64,000 nt of DNA, taken from assembly GCA_023846275.1 (NCBI GenBank), contig JAIUJO010000089.1:1681652-1745651 (forward strand). The letters run 5' to 3'. The translations under genes were made by a program, and so were the position numbers. The notes beneath the pieces are model-generated. The model saw only the letters and a program-made list of their open reading frames with translations. It was not told the origin of the DNA and made no database searches. The DNA comes from Vanilla planifolia (taxonomy: Eukaryota; Streptophyta; Magnoliopsida; Asparagales; Orchidaceae). This document shows positions 49,923 to 64,000 of this stretch, piece after piece; position 1 is the stretch's first letter, and each line of letters begins with the position of its first letter.

Positions 49923-52900
49923 TTAAAATAATATTATAATCAAGTCCTACTTCATAGTTTATTACAAAATTAAAGAAAAAGATTTTGGGAAAAATCATAA
50001 ACTTTTTCAAAAAGTACCATTTTAATATACTAAGGATAATGAGTTTAACATCTACATTCCCAAAATCATTTAAGAATAAAGAGGTTTTGTAAAATATGGC
50101 AAAACAAAAGGAAGAATAATAAAAAAAATTATAAATGAATGTTTAGTTTGATAGTACTCATAAAGATGACTTTAGGGACTTGTGTTTCATCTCGATTAGA
50201 CATCATTTAGAATTACTATTAATTATAAATATAAATAAACATAAATAAAATAAAACATTACTAGTTAAATATTAAGTTTATATATATTAAAACTAAATGA
50301 AATAAATTAAAACCCTTAAAAACAACTAAATCAAAGAATTGTAAAAGTCATATAGAGAAGATTTAGAGTGGTGTAGCAATATTTCCAAATCAAAGCAAAA
50401 GATTTAAATAAATGAAATAAATTGAATAAAAATGTTGTATTACAAAAAAAGTTCAAGTGTAATATCCACAACTGTCAATTTCATATGAATGAAAATAACT
50501 CATAAAACATCCCAAAATAATTAGATATGAAATATTTAAAAAAGTAAAAATTAAATATTTAGTTAGATAGAGCTCAATGAGACTTTCTTAATAATGTTTT
50601 CTTTTTCAAGATTGGACCACATTTAAAATTATTTCCAATTACCAATATAAGCACAAAAAATAACAAAATATTTTTTAATATTAAGGAAATATATGTCAAA
50701 ATGTGTAATGAAAAAAATTGTTATAATCTAATAAACCTTATTAAATATAATGTAAATATGATAGGGGAGGAGATTTAGGGTTATTTTATAATTTAAACAA
50801 ATCAAAAGAAAAATTTCAAGAAAATAGGTAAATTATAAGAAAAAGTTACAATTCAAGGTGCATAGGAGATCAAGCGTATTATACCTAAGCAGCAAATAAG
50901 GTACCAAATAATGGCTTACAAAATGTTCTAAACTTTTCGAGAAGAAAATATTTAAAAATAGAAAAGAAAAGTTTAGTTAGATAGAGTTCATTGAGATATT
51001 TCTAATGATTATTGTTTAATGTCAATAAAACCTCATTTTCAAATACTATAAATTTCCAAAATATATAAGAATAAATAGTAATAAATTATAAATTTATTTA
51101 ATTAAATGATTAATAAAGTTTGAATGAAATCAATTAAAGCTATACAATAAAACAAAATTAATATAATATAAAATCACAATATAGAAGATTTAGAGTTTCA
51201 TACTATAAAGCCAATCAAAGCAAAATATTTGATGAAATTGTAAAAGAATTTTTTGAAAGAATAATTCTATGAAAGAGTGATTGAGTGTAACATTCTCATT
51301 TATAATAGTATATAACAATAATTAATAAAAAATATTTTTTGAAGTAAATATATATTAAATCTAACATGAGGTAAATTGAAGTAATACAATATGACCAAGC
51401 CAAAGCAAAGTAAAAGTCATTGGGGAGGAGATTTAGAGTAACATAATTACAAAATAAAATAAAAGAAAAAAATAGATTATATAAGATAAACTATAGACAA
51501 ATATTGCATTGCATGATACTATGGTGATTAGGTGAAACCACAATCACCAAATTAGCTATGGTTCATAATTTCTCATAAAAATATTGGAATCTTAAAAAAT
51601 TAAATATTTCATTATAAAGGCATGAAAATGAAATTGGATAGATCTCATAGAGATGAGTCTGATGACATTTGCTTCATTTTGTTTGGACCATGTTTTGAAC
51701 ATTTGCAAATTGCAAAAAAATTGTCAGTAGAAAATATTAAATAGTTATTGTAATATTTAATAAATATAAGTTAATTTTGAAAATAAATAAATTGAAGCAA
51801 TCTAATATAACCAAATCTTGATGATGAAAAAGTCACAGGAAAATAGATGTAGAGTTGCATATTAAAATAACAAAGTTAATGTAGAAAAGTTCACAAAATT
51901 AGGTAAATTCTAAGAGAAGATTGCATTCCATTGTATTGAGGACATTAAGGGCCACATCCTTGATCATGAAATGATTTACAAATAACAATATTTCATAAAT
52001 CAAGCCAAAACCTCTAAAACAAATTTTAGAACGTTGAAGTAAATATTTAGTAAATAGGGTTCATCAACACAACTCAAGCAACGTTTGCTTTGTCTCTATC
52101 AAACCACCTTTAGAGCTACAATGATTTACCAAAGTAAATAAGAAAACATTTTAATATAATATTATCTTATTATTAAATAAATATATATGTATATGTAAAA
52201 TTAAATTAGATAAATCACATCAAAAAATTGAAATTACTATATTAATATAATTATTAAAGAAGTGATTTTTAGTTACATATTATTACAACAAAATGAAACC
52301 AAAAAATTTTATGAAATATTAAAAATTTTATAGGAAAGTTACACTCTAAGATTCAGAGGAAATTGATCATAACACCCTCAATCATTAAATCAAATAAGAT
52401 TTGAAATGTCTCATGAATGGCCCAATGCACTAGAAAATATATTATCTAAACATGAAATAAAAGCTTAACCTCAATGAACACATCAAGATGAGACTAATGA
52501 CACTTGTTTTAACCCAATTAGAACATGTTCAAAATTTTTAAGAATTAAGGAAGTAAATAAGCTTAAATAATGATAAATTATTATTTTTTATTCTATAATT
52601 ATATATTAAAGTATGAAATAGAGAAATTGATATCATATAATATAACCAAATCGAGATGATCCAAACGGCACCTGAGGGAAGATGTAGAGTTAAATGGTAA
52701 AATTAGAAAAGTAATGCAAAAAGTTTCAAGATGTGAGATAAATTATATTCAAATGTTGTACTAATTGAAATAAAGAGGATCAAGTGTAACATCATTTATC
52801 ATGAAATAAGGAAAGAAACAAAATGACATGTGAAGAACATGAAAACGTTGTAAAGGCCAAATCCAATTGTTGAAAAAAATCTAATACAACAAAATCAAAA

Positions 52901-55900
52901 TGTCATAAATGAAGACATGTCATAAAACCAAATCAAAGATAAAGGATCATGTGTAACTTCCTCAATCGTTAATTCAGTAAGACTCAAAATTACTTGTAAA
53001 GTGTTCTAGATCCATAAAATATAAAATATTCAAAAATCTAAAGATAAAATTTAGTTGGATAAGGCTCATATGGATGAGTCCAATAATGTCTACTTAGTTT
53101 AGATAAATCTTCTTAAGGAATTACTTGTATTGCCATAATAAATAAGTGTAATAATAATAATTTTATATGTTAACATAAAATAAATATTTATTATATTTCA
53201 AATGAGATAAGTTGAAGCAATATAATATAACCATATAAATTGATGTAAAGTTCAGACGAAAGTGTATATACAATTTCATATTAATATAACAAAATCAAAG
53301 TGGAACTTTTTTAAAAATTAGATAAATTTTATAAGATAATTGCCATTAAATTAAGAAAACTAAATGTAAAATTCTCTATTAATAAGTAAGTTATGAATCA
53401 AAATGTCTCCAATAACATGACAAAATATTAGGAAATAAAATGTTTACAAATATAAAAATGATTATTTAATTAGATATAATCCATCAACACATGTTTAATC
53501 ATGGCTCTTTAGTTTTAATTAAACCTCCTATTAAAATACAACAACTTTTCAAGTTAATAAGCTTAAATAAGGAAAAAATATTATTTTAACTATAAGTAAA
53601 TGTATCCTAAAATTGAAATGATATAAATTGAAGTAATGTAACATAATCAAATCAAATCAAGATTATTGATAAAATTTGAAACATTATACGAGAAAGTTAT
53701 AATCTAGCAAACTAAGGAGATCGAGTTGACATCATTAATCATTAAATGGAGCATGAAACAAATAGTGTATAATGTGTGAAAAAAACAACATAAAAAAGAG
53801 AAATGAAGTTCTTGTCAGATATAGGTCGTGGAGATTAGTCCAATGACATTTGGTTTTTTACTAATGAAACTTAATTTTGAATTATAATATTAAATAAGAA
53901 TAAATAATAAAAAATTATTATTTAAATTTTATGTAAATATATTTTAAAATTGAGATGTATAAATTGAAGGAACGCTATGTAATAAATTCAAGGCAATGTA
54001 AATGCCATAGTCAAATATATTTCATGTTTCATAGTAATATAATGAAATCAAGGCAAGGAATTTGAAGATATGAGATAAATTAGTTAAGAAAGCTACACTC
54101 CGTGATACTATGGAGATGAAATGCAACATTCTCAACCTTCAAATGACATGCAAATCAAAAATTTCTTTAAGGCATGCCAAAAAACACAAGAAAATAATAA
54201 TTAGAAAAATACAGAAATAAATACTTGATTTGATATGGCTCATCAAGATTAGTAAAATAATGTTTGATTTGTCTCCATTGGGCCTCATTTAGAATTATTA
54301 TTAATTAACAAATTAAAAGGAAATAATAAAAAAATGTTATTTTAATATCTTATAATATATATATTAAAATTAAGATGTGTTAATACAAGTGTGATAAATG
54401 TCACACGAGAGAAGTGTTAGAGTTTCTTAGTAATGTAATGAAATCAAAGTAAAAACTTTGAAAAAATTAGATAAAATTTTAGAGTTGTGACATTCCGTGA
54501 TATTATGGAGATTGAGTTTAACATCATTGATATCATACCAATTTTTAACCCAAAAAACTCATAAACTATAACAAAATAATAGAAATTAAAATATTTAATT
54601 AAATTTTGATTGCATAGATCTCGTCAAAACAAGACTAACAACCATTGTTTTTTTTATCACTCATTGTTCGAAATTGTCATAAATTACAAAAGTAAGTCTA
54701 AAAAAGATAAATTAAAGCAATGTTATATATCCCAATCAAAGTGATGTATATGCTACATGACATGCATTTATGACTTACAATATAATAAAACCAAATCAAA
54801 GTTCAAAAGTTGAAGATATAAGATAAATTGCATAAGAAAGTAGCATTCCATGGCACCAAGGAAATTAGAGTAATGTTCTTCACAGTTAAATATGATGTGT
54901 GAAAATAACTTATAAGGTATGCCAAAACCATAAGAATAAACTACATGCAATTTTAAGATGAATATTTAATTAGATAGTGTTCCTTAAGAAGGGTCCAATG
55001 ATGTTCCTTTCATCTCAATCAGACCTTTTTTTCAATTATTATCAAATACATAAGTAAGGAATTATAAAAAATAATTACTGATTTTTTAGCATTAAGTGAA
55101 TATATATTAAAGCTTCAATGTGATAAGAAGGCCGTATGAGAAGTTACATGTGATGTGAGCTAGAGTTTAATAGAAATATAACTAATTCAAAACAAAAAAT
55201 TAGAATAAATCAGATAATATTTATAAAAAAATATTATTACAAGATACTAAACAGCACATACTAACATCTTAGACCATAAAAATAGGTACAAATAAAAACA
55301 TCTATAGTGTCTTCCAAAGCTATAAAAAATAAAAATATTTAAAATTTAAAAATGAATATTCAATTATGACAACCCAATTTAAATAAGTGCATAGAATTTT
55401 GTTTTTTTGAAGTGGACCTTTTTTGGAGTTACTACAAACTAAAAAGTTAAATAACCAAAAACAATGAAAAATCATTACTCAAATATTAACTAAATGTATA
55501 ATAAAACTAAAATGAGATATTATTAAGTGATGTAATATAACATAAACGAAGTGATGAAAATATCACATAAGAGCAAAATTTGAGTTTCATTTTAATATAT
55601 CCAAATTGAGGCAAAAGAACATGAAAAATGAGGAAAATTTTTGGTGATATGCATTCCAATTTACCAAGGGCATTGGGTGAAAAATCCTCTATCATTAACT
55701 CTGGTATAAATCAAAGTAACTCATTAAGAGTGCCCAAGCCAAAAAAGTAAAAGTTTAAAAATTTTAAAATGAATATAGCTTGTTGAGGCGAGTCCAACAA
55801 TATTTGTTTCATCGTGATTTTATGTTAATGGAAATTATTATTTCTTACTAAAATAATTAAACACAAATACTAATATGCTTTTGTTTTAATATTATATAAA

Positions 55901-58900
55901 TATATATTAGTGCTAAAATGAGATTAATTGAAGTAATGTAAAAAAACTAATTCAAACAAATTTAAATATCTCATAGTAAGGGATTTAGAGTTACACAATA
56001 ATATACACAAATTTAAATAAAAAAACTGATCCAATTAAACAAATTGTATAGGAATAATGCATTCCAAGATACTAAAGAGAGCTAGAATAACTTCTTTGAT
56101 TGTCAAATTAGATACAAATCAAAATAACACATAACAAATAAGAAAAACATACAAAATAAATTAATTAAAACATTACAATTGGATATTTATTTTGATAGAG
56201 ATTCCCAAGGTGACTCAAATGATGATTATTTCATCTCGATTAGATCCTTGTTTTGAATTACTTTGAATTACAAGGGTTGATCAACATAAATAGTAATAAA
56301 TGATTATTTTAATCATAATGTGAATATATAATATATCATATATGACATAAATTGAAGCTATGTGATATAATAAAATAAAGATGATGTGGAGGTCACAATA
56401 GAGCTAAATTTGAGTTCCATTATAAAAAAACGAAAGAGAAAATTTTATTAAATATGTTAAATTGTATGAAAAATTAATATTACAAGATATTAAAATTATT
56501 TAGAGTAACATCCTTGGCCATAAAATTAAGTATGATTTTAAATTTCTTACAAAAAATGATAATGTTATTAAAAAATATAATAATTTAAAGTTTTAAATTG
56601 AAGAAATGTTATATAATTGAATCAAAGTGATATATTGGTTACATAAGATGAAATTTAGATTTATATAGTGTTATAACCAAATAACATGGAAAACATTGAT
56701 GAAATAAGTCAAATTTTATTGAAAACTTAATTTTTTAGGATAGAAAGGAGATTGTGTAGTATCGCCAACTATCATAACAAAATAAAAAAAAGAACAAAAT
56801 ATTTAAAAATATTAAAATGTTTTTTTAATTGGATAGGACTCATCAACATGATTCCAACTACATCTAATTCATCTTGAGCAAACCAAGTCTTTAATTATCA
56901 TAAATTACCAAAGTTAGTAAGTATAAATACAATTAAAGTTTTATTTTATATTATGTAAATATATCTTATAATTGAAATGAGATATATTGATGCAATGTAA
57001 TATAAGCAAATCAAAATGATGTAAAGGACATAAAAAATAGATTTAGAGTTTTTTCAAAATATAAAATTCAAAGAAAAAAATTTTAAGAAATTGAATAAAT
57101 TATAAGAGGATGTTGCATTCCAAGATACAAAGAAGACCAAGTGTTATATCCTTGACAACTAAATTTGGCACAAATTTAAATGACATGTAATGCATGCCAA
57201 ACCATAAGAAATTATAGTTCTAAAGAAATAAAATGAATATCTAATGGGATAGAGCTCATCGTGACAATTTTGTAATAAAGTTTGTTCTAGTTTTATGAGA
57301 AGTCGTACGGAATTACTTCAAATTACCATGATAAATAAGAGAAAATAAAAGTAATTTTTTAATGTTATGTAAATATATAATAAAACTTAAATAAGATTAA
57401 TTAAAGAAACATAATATAAGTAAAACTAAGTAGTGTAAAGGTCAAGGAGAGTAGAATTATAGTTTAATTGTAATATAGCCAGCAAAAAGCAAAACATTAA
57501 AAACAATAACATAAATTTATGAGAAAGTTGCATATCCCAAGTACCAAATAAATTGAGTGTAATAATAAAGATCATAAAATGTTGTAAGAATTAATATTCT
57601 CAAAACTACTTTAAATCTTTAAAAAAATAAAATATTCAAAATATATGTTGAATTCATTATCTAATTGAATAGAGCTCATTGAGTTGAATCTAATAACATT
57701 TGTTTCATCTCACTTGGACTTTGTTTCAAATTACTATAAATTAAATATTAAATGATAATAAATAAAAATAAGTGACCTTTATATCATTAACAAGATATAT
57801 AACAAACATTCAGCAAGATAAATTATGGTAATTTAATATAAAAAATAAAAGCATTGCATTAGTCACATGATAATAGATTTGGAGTTTCATTGTAAAATAA
57901 CAAGATTAAAGCAAAAATGTTGAAGAAATAGGAGAAATTGTAAGGGAAAATTGCATTCCAAATGCTAAAGAGATTGATTATAATATTTTTAATCCATAAA
58001 TCATGTGTTAATTGAAATATATTATAAAATTTGTTAAAATGATAGAAAGTAAATTGCCTAAAAATATGAAAATGATTCTTTAATTTGGTGCAACTTGTCG
58101 AGAACAGTATAACGGTATTGTTTTTTTGTCTCTATGGAACCTCATTTTGAATTACTATGACTTTTTAAAGAAAAGAAAATAAGTGTAATTAAAAAATAAA
58201 TTATTCTTTTAAAATTATGTAAATATATTATAAAGCTAATGTTAGAGAAATTAGAGGAATGTAATCTTACAAAAATATAGCAATTCAAAGATAAAATAAG
58301 AGGAGATTTGATTTTACATAGTACAGCAACTAACTTAAAGCAAAAGCCTTCTACAACTAAGATAAATTATACATTAAGTTAATAATATAAAATACTAAGT
58401 AGATAAACTATGTCACCATGATCATTAAATATGATATGAATTGAAATATCTCATAACTCATAAGAAAGAAATAGAAAATAAAAAATTTTAATAATAAAAA
58501 TAAAAAAAAAATATCATACACCTTATTGAGATAAGTCCAACAAGGTTTGTTTCGTCTACATTAGGCCATGCTTAGAAAACTAGTAAATTACAAAAGTAAA
58601 TAAGTATTAACAATAACAACTTAATATTTGAATTTTAAATAAATATATAAGACATCCAAAATAAAATAAACTAATGCACTCTTATATTAGCTAATAAAAG
58701 TTATGTAAGGGACACCTCATAAGAGATTTATAGTTCAAATCAAATAAGGAGATTATGGTTAATCTCCTCAATCGTTAAATATGTAAAAAATAAAAATATA
58801 TCCTAAGGCATGACAAAACCCTAGAGAATAAAAAATTTAAAAGTATGAAAAATGAATATTTAATTGGATAAAACTAATAAATTTATGTTTGATGGCATTT

Positions 58901-61900
58901 GCATTGTCTCTTAGACCACTCTTGGTATTTCTAAAAATTCCTAAAAAAGTTTGAGCATAATAAAAAATAAAAATATTATTTAATGTTATGTTAACAAATA
59001 ACACGTTTGGTAGAGCTCGTTAAGACAAGTTCTACCAAGTTTTTGTTGTCTTCATCAAAAAACATTAAAATTTTCTTTGAAGTTTCCAAATAAATATGAA
59101 TAAATAATGATATATTAGCTATTTAACATGAAGTAATTAAATATAAAGTATAAGTAAGGCTAAATTGAAGCACTATAATAAAACAAATCATAGCGATATA
59201 AAAACCATTCTAGAGAACAATGAGAGGTTGATAATTATATGATAAAATCAATTTATATGATATGATGAAATATGGCAAACTATACGGCATTACTAAATGC
59301 TAAAGTGCTCAATTGTAATACCCTTGATCATCAAAGCCTATACAGATAAAAAAGTCTTATAAAACATGCCAAAAACAAAGAAAATAAAACAATTAAATTA
59401 AAAAAAATTGTGTAATTTAATAGCACCAAGCTATATTAGTCTAATGTTGTTTACCTTATCTCAATCAAACTACATTTAACTTTTTTATTAAATACTAAAT
59501 TTAATAAGAAAACTAATAAATTATTACATTAAAATAATTTAAATAAATATTAATGATTAAGTAAAATAGAATTAAGAAATGTAATATAACATAATAAATT
59601 AGTGTAAATGTCATGAATTCAAAGTCATATAATAATACAAAGAAATTAGAGCAAGAAATTTCAGAAAATTTGATAACTTATATAGGAATGTTGAACTACA
59701 AGACACTAAGAAGATTGATCACAGCAGGCTTGATCATTAAATCATGTATGACTCCAACTATCATGTATATTAAGAAAAATCAAGAGAAAATAAAAAAAAA
59801 TTATGAACATGAAAGCAATTACTTCACTCGATAAAGCCTATCAACATGAGTCATACTATAATTATGTCATCTCATATGAACCTCATTTATAATTACTAAA
59901 AAATAGAAAATTTAAAAAACATAAATAATATATAACTATTACTTTATTATAAATTAAATATTTAATAAAGTCAAATTAGATAAACTAATGCAATATAATT
60001 TAACCAAATCATATGATTATCTGATCACATGAGAAGAGAATTTTTTTTCATAGTAATATACAAAAAGTAAATTGAAACCATTTTAAAAATGACATTGATA
60101 ACATGGGATAGTTGCATTGAAGGCACTATGGTGTAGAAGTGTACCATCCTCTATCATCATGTTATGTAAAATTTGAAATGTCCAATACTGCATGCAAAAA
60201 AATAAAAAAACTTTAAAATTTTAAAATTAATATTTAATTTGATAAAAGTTAATGACTTAAATCAAATAGTATTTGTTTTATTGCAAGTAGACCTCACTTT
60301 AAATAATTACAACTTATAAAATAAAATAAGCATAAATAATAATGAACTATTATTTTAATTTAAAGAAAGTATATATTAAATTTGTAATAATAAAAGGAGT
60401 AAAATAATATAATAAATAAAACTAATATGACGGGCACTTGAGAAACAAAGTAAAAGTTTCACATTAATATAACTAAATAAAATAATTGAAAAAACGAGTT
60501 AAATTATTAAGAAAAGTTACTTTTCAAGATACTAAGGGGATTGACTGTAACACCCTTGATTATAAAATCTGATAAGAATCTAAATTTCTCACAAAACACC
60601 AAACCTTTAGAGAATAACAAAATTAAAAATCACAAAATATTATTTAATTAGTAGAGCCCATTATGATGAGTTTACTGATGATTTTTTTTCTTAATCAGAC
60701 CTTGTATAGAATTTCTCCAAAATACAAAAAATTAAAAATGCATAATTAATAAAAGAAAGATAACTTTATATTAGACTGTATGTATATTAAATTTCAAATT
60801 AAATAATTTAAGTTTTGATATATAATTAAATCAAAATGATGTAAAAATTTCAAAAGAGGGGAATTAAAGTTTTATAGTAACATAACTAAATCAAAAGAGA
60901 GACTATTGAGCAAATGAGATAAACTATGCTAGCAAATTACATTCAAATGTACTAATGACATTGATTGTAGTATCTTAAACCATGAAATGAGTTATAGATT
61001 AAACTGTCATAAAACATGGCCAAACACTAGAAAATTAAACAAATTAAAATATAAAAATTAGAAATTTAATCCTTCAAAACTTTGTGGGACTTGGCCAACA
61101 ACATTTGTTATATATCAATTAGACCTTGTTTGGTATTGCTATGAATTATAAAAGAAAACAAGAATAAATGAAAATAAAATATTAATTAAATACTAAATAA
61201 ATATATATATCAATGGTGAAATAAGATAAATTGAAGCAATATAATAGAGCCAAATAATAGACATTTAAGGGTATCATAAGAAAGATTTGGACTTAAAATT
61301 AATTGTAAAGGTTGCCAAAACAATAAAGAAAATATGTTTAAAAAAAAATATTATGTAATTGGATAGATCTTTTCTAAGAAAAGTCAAATTACTTGTTAAA
61401 AGTAATATTTTATTTCAAATGAGATAAATTGAAATGATGAATTATAACCAAATCAAAGTCATTTAAAGTCACAGGGGAAGCGGGCTCGAGTTACATAACA
61501 ATATGACCAAATAAAAGCAAAAAAGTTAACGAAATAAGATAAATTATTTGAAATAGTTTTATTTCATAAACTGAGGAGATCAAGCATAACATTCTTTATT
61601 ATCAAATATTCTTCAAGTCAAGTTGACTTATAATGTTAGCAAAAAAAAATTTAAGTAAATTATTTAAAATTATAAAAGTATTTTTTTATTTCGATAGAGG
61701 TCATTAAAAGTAGTTTGATGTTTGTTTTGTCTCCATCGAATGTCATTTGGAATTATTATGGAATACCAAAATGAAGCAGAATAAATAATAATAAAATTTT
61801 ATTTTAATACTAATTAAAATAATAATAAATATTAAAGGAGAAAAATTGAAGCATTGTAATGTAGGAAAATAAAAGTAATTTAAGGATGTCATAAGAGGAG

Positions 61901-62228
61901 ATTTAGAGTTTCATTTTAATGTAACAAAATCAAAGAAAAATATTTTGAAGAAATAAGGTATATTACATAGTAAAGCTACATTCCATTATATTACAAACAA
62001 TGGGTGTAACATTCGTAAACATCTAATTTGGTTCAAATAAAACTCCCTCCTTGAACATCACAAAAGCTTAATAGTAAAATATGTAAAAAAAAATTGAAAA
62101 TGAATATGTATTTCGATAGAACTTGTCAAGACTACTAAATTGGAATTTGATTCATTTGTGCCAAAACTTATTTGGAATTACTATTAATTTCTAAAATAAA
62201 TAATACTAAATTGTTATTTTATTCTTAA

Positions 62229-62229
<1 letters not shown>

Positions 62230-62297
<68 letters not shown>
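62230..62297. repeat. (AT)33 microsatellite inside a satellite monomer
   Basis: About 66 bases of perfect AT alternation sit where other monomers have the short AAATATATATTAAA box. The microsatellite therefore appears to have expanded from a pre-existing TATATAT seed within the satellite unit. Confidence 0.92.
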
Positions 62298-62300
<3 letters not shown>

Positions 62301-63821
62301 TAAAATTTAAATAAAGTAATTAAAAATGTTTAATGTAATGAAATCAAAATGATGTAAATTATAGTAAAATAACTAATTCAAAGCCAAACAAATTGGACAA
62401 ATGGGATAAATTATATAGTAAAGTTGCTTTGCTAAATACAATGGTCATTGAGTGCAGTGCTATTAATCATCAAGTCATAGACAAATTTAAATGATTCATA
62501 AAGGTTGAAAAAATCTTATAATAAAATATTAAAAAATAAAAAACAAAAAAAAAATTTATTTGATAGAACTAATTAAGAGCTTCTAAGAACATTACTTTCA
62601 TCTCAAATAGGTTTTGTTTAGAATTTTTACTAAATAGGAAACTAAATAAGCATAATTGTTAAAAACATATTTTAATATTAAGATAATATTTGTTAAATTT
62701 GAAATGAGTTTAAGTAAAGTGATGTAATTTATCCAAATCTAAGTAATGTAAATGTCACTAAATAGGAGAATAAGTTGTTAGGAAAAGTTGTGTTCCAAAA
62801 TACTAAGGTGATTGGGTATAATATTATAAATCCAAAAATTAGAAAAAAAATGAAACATAATAAAAAATAAGGTAAAAGATTAGAAAAAAATATTTAAAAA
62901 ATTAAAAAAAAATATTTAATTTTATAGAGCTTCGCAAGATGAGTCCAATGATATTTGTTTCATCTCAAATCATCATAACTTTGAATATCTATCAAGTTCC
63001 AATATAAATAGTTATTAAAAATAAAAAATTAATATTTTTAATATTAATAAAAATGTATATTGAAGCAATGTAAATGTCATATGACACATTGTTTTGAATA
63101 TCATAGTAATTTAACAAAATTAAAGTGAAATAAAAAAGATAAATTATTTGAGATTGTCTCATTCTTAGAGCCTTAAGATAAAAAGTAAATTATCATTGAT
63201 CATTAAATGAGATACAAATAAAAAAGTCTAAATAAGTGTGCAAAAAGTGAAGTAAACAAAATATTTAAAAATATAAAAATTAATATTAAATTTGATAGAG
63301 CACATTTAGATGAGCCAAACAGTGCCTATTTCAACTTGATCTTATGTCATTTTTTATAACTATCAATTATCAAAGTAAATAATGTTAAATAAGAATAAAT
63401 TATTATTTCAATACTCAAAAAACATATATTGAAGCAAAAATAAGAGAAATTAACGTAGAGTGACAAAACCAAATCAAAGGATGTTATGGTCACACAAATG
63501 AGAAATTAAGTTTCATAAAAATATAGCCAAATCAAGGTAAAATGTTTAAAAAACTAAGATATATTTAATAAGAAAGTCTCATTGCAAGAAATTAAGGAGA
63601 TTGTGTGTGACATCCTTAATCATCAAATCACGTGCAAATGAAAATGTCTTGCAAGGTTTGAAAAATAAATTTAAAAGGTATTTAAAATTAAAAATAAATT
63701 TTTAGTTAGAAAGCATTGTTCAAGAAAAGTCAAATTATGTTTGTTATGTCTTAATCAATCATCATTTGAAATTACAATGAATTATGAAATTAAAAAAGAG
63801 TAAACAATGATAATTTTTAAG

Positions 63822-64000
63822 CATCTTATCAAAGAACTTTTTCGTACAATTTATCACTTTTCTTCAAAAGTTTTGCATTGATTTAATTATATTGCAATAA
63901 AGCACTAATTCACCACTTGTGTGATCTTTAAAATGCTTTGAGTTTCTTATGTTACTGTGCTTTATATTTATATCATTCGATATTAAGAATATTTGTACTA
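63822..64000 (-). repeat. AT-rich satellite in inverted orientation (partial monomer)
   Basis: Read as reverse complement, this segment shows the satellite boxes in order: a GATATAAAT...AAGCA-like box, CAGTAACATAAGAAACTCAA, GATCACACAAGTGGTGAATT, TAATTAAATCAATGCAAAAC and GATAAATTGTACGAAAAAG. These match the middle of the direct-orientation monomer. The preceding direct monomer (from 63702) breaks off near 63821. The array therefore changes orientation here. The inverted part continues past the window. Confidence 0.75.

Larger units (their letters stand above)
48763..63821 (+). repeat. Diverged AT-rich tandem satellite, spacing about 415 bp, direct orientation
   Basis: This AT-dominated block (roughly four fifths A+T by eye) is built from degenerate copies of one unit. 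Conserved boxes recur in fixed order: TTAATTAGATAGAGCTCAT, GATGAGTCCAATGATGTTTG, TTTCATCTCGATTAGACC, TTTGGAATTACTATGAATTA, AAATATATATTAAA, GATAAATTGAAGCAATGTAA, AAGGTCACATGAGAAGA, GATTTAGAGTTTCAT, AAGTTGCATTCCAAGATAC, GGAGATTGAGTGTAACATCC and AATATTTAAAAATATGAAAA. The first box starts near 48811, 49213, 49633, 50143, 50560, 50974, 51631, 52048, 52466, 53052, 53468, 53811, 54225, 54607, 54967, 55361, 55775, 56188, 56825, 57242, 57662, 58081, 58517, 58861, 59004, 59413, 59821, 60234, 60644, 61067, 61353, 61687, 62109, 62556, 62916, 63288 and 63702. The commonest spacing is 413-420 bp. Longer or shorter intervals reflect truncated or duplicated units (near 51300, 52900, 56600, 59000). Short open frames inside (for example 59613-59834) are chance. 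Confidence 0.85.

Noticed and set aside
54768-59834. Three short frames (54768-54950, 55507-55695, 59613-59834) as small genes in the AT-rich block
   Set aside because: Each lies across satellite boxes and is not conserved between monomers; length is expected by chance.
48763-64000. AT-rich block as organelle DNA or a gene-poor unique intergenic region
   Set aside because: The repeated order of boxes at about 415 bp shows a tandem satellite; no organelle gene or tRNA-like sequence was seen.

Overview
The window looks like repeat-rich plant heterochromatin with no cellular gene that I can support. The best evidence for a plant is a complete Ty3/gypsy LTR retrotransposon of the chromovirus type, closest by recognition to the Tekay/Del clade: gag-pol in one frame, long LTRs, a primer-binding site matching initiator-methionine tRNA, and a C-terminal chromodomain-like end. 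I cannot name the species.

Layout. (1) 1-3932 and 14606-48762 are two parts of one low-complexity array, about 38 kb before the insertion, made of alternating pyrimidine-purine dinucleotides (mainly TG with CA, TA and rare CG). Bases 1 to about 2291 run in the opposite orientation (CA on the + strand). The switch sits on a short imperfect inverted repeat at 2272-2312. The array carries many local tandem duplications and at least one higher-order repeat of about 2.2 kb (27.8-32.3 kb). (2) 3933-14600 is the retrotransposon: LTRs of 3066 and 3067 bp, a GTGTG target-site duplication, PBS, one gag-pol frame with two in-frame stops, and PPT. I find four substitutions and one A-tract length difference between the LTRs, so the insertion is young. 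(3) From about 48763 to the end there is an abrupt change to a very AT-rich, old and diverged tandem satellite. Its spacing is about 415 bp and about 36 full or partial monomers are recognisable. The monomers are direct up to about 63821 and inverted from there to the window end.

How it fits together. The two satellite families meet at a sharp junction, and each contains an orientation switch. A recent chromovirus then landed in the TG array, as expected for a clade whose chromodomain is thought to steer integration to heterochromatin. The element is structurally intact, but its reading frame is stopped inside the integrase catalytic core. Unless the stops arose after insertion or are read through, it was probably mobilised with help from a sister copy. 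The many long open frames in the TG array (Cys/Val/Met/His peptides one way, His/Thr/Met the other) are by-products of the dinucleotide composition. I saw no rRNA, tRNA, CRISPR array or telomere repeat.
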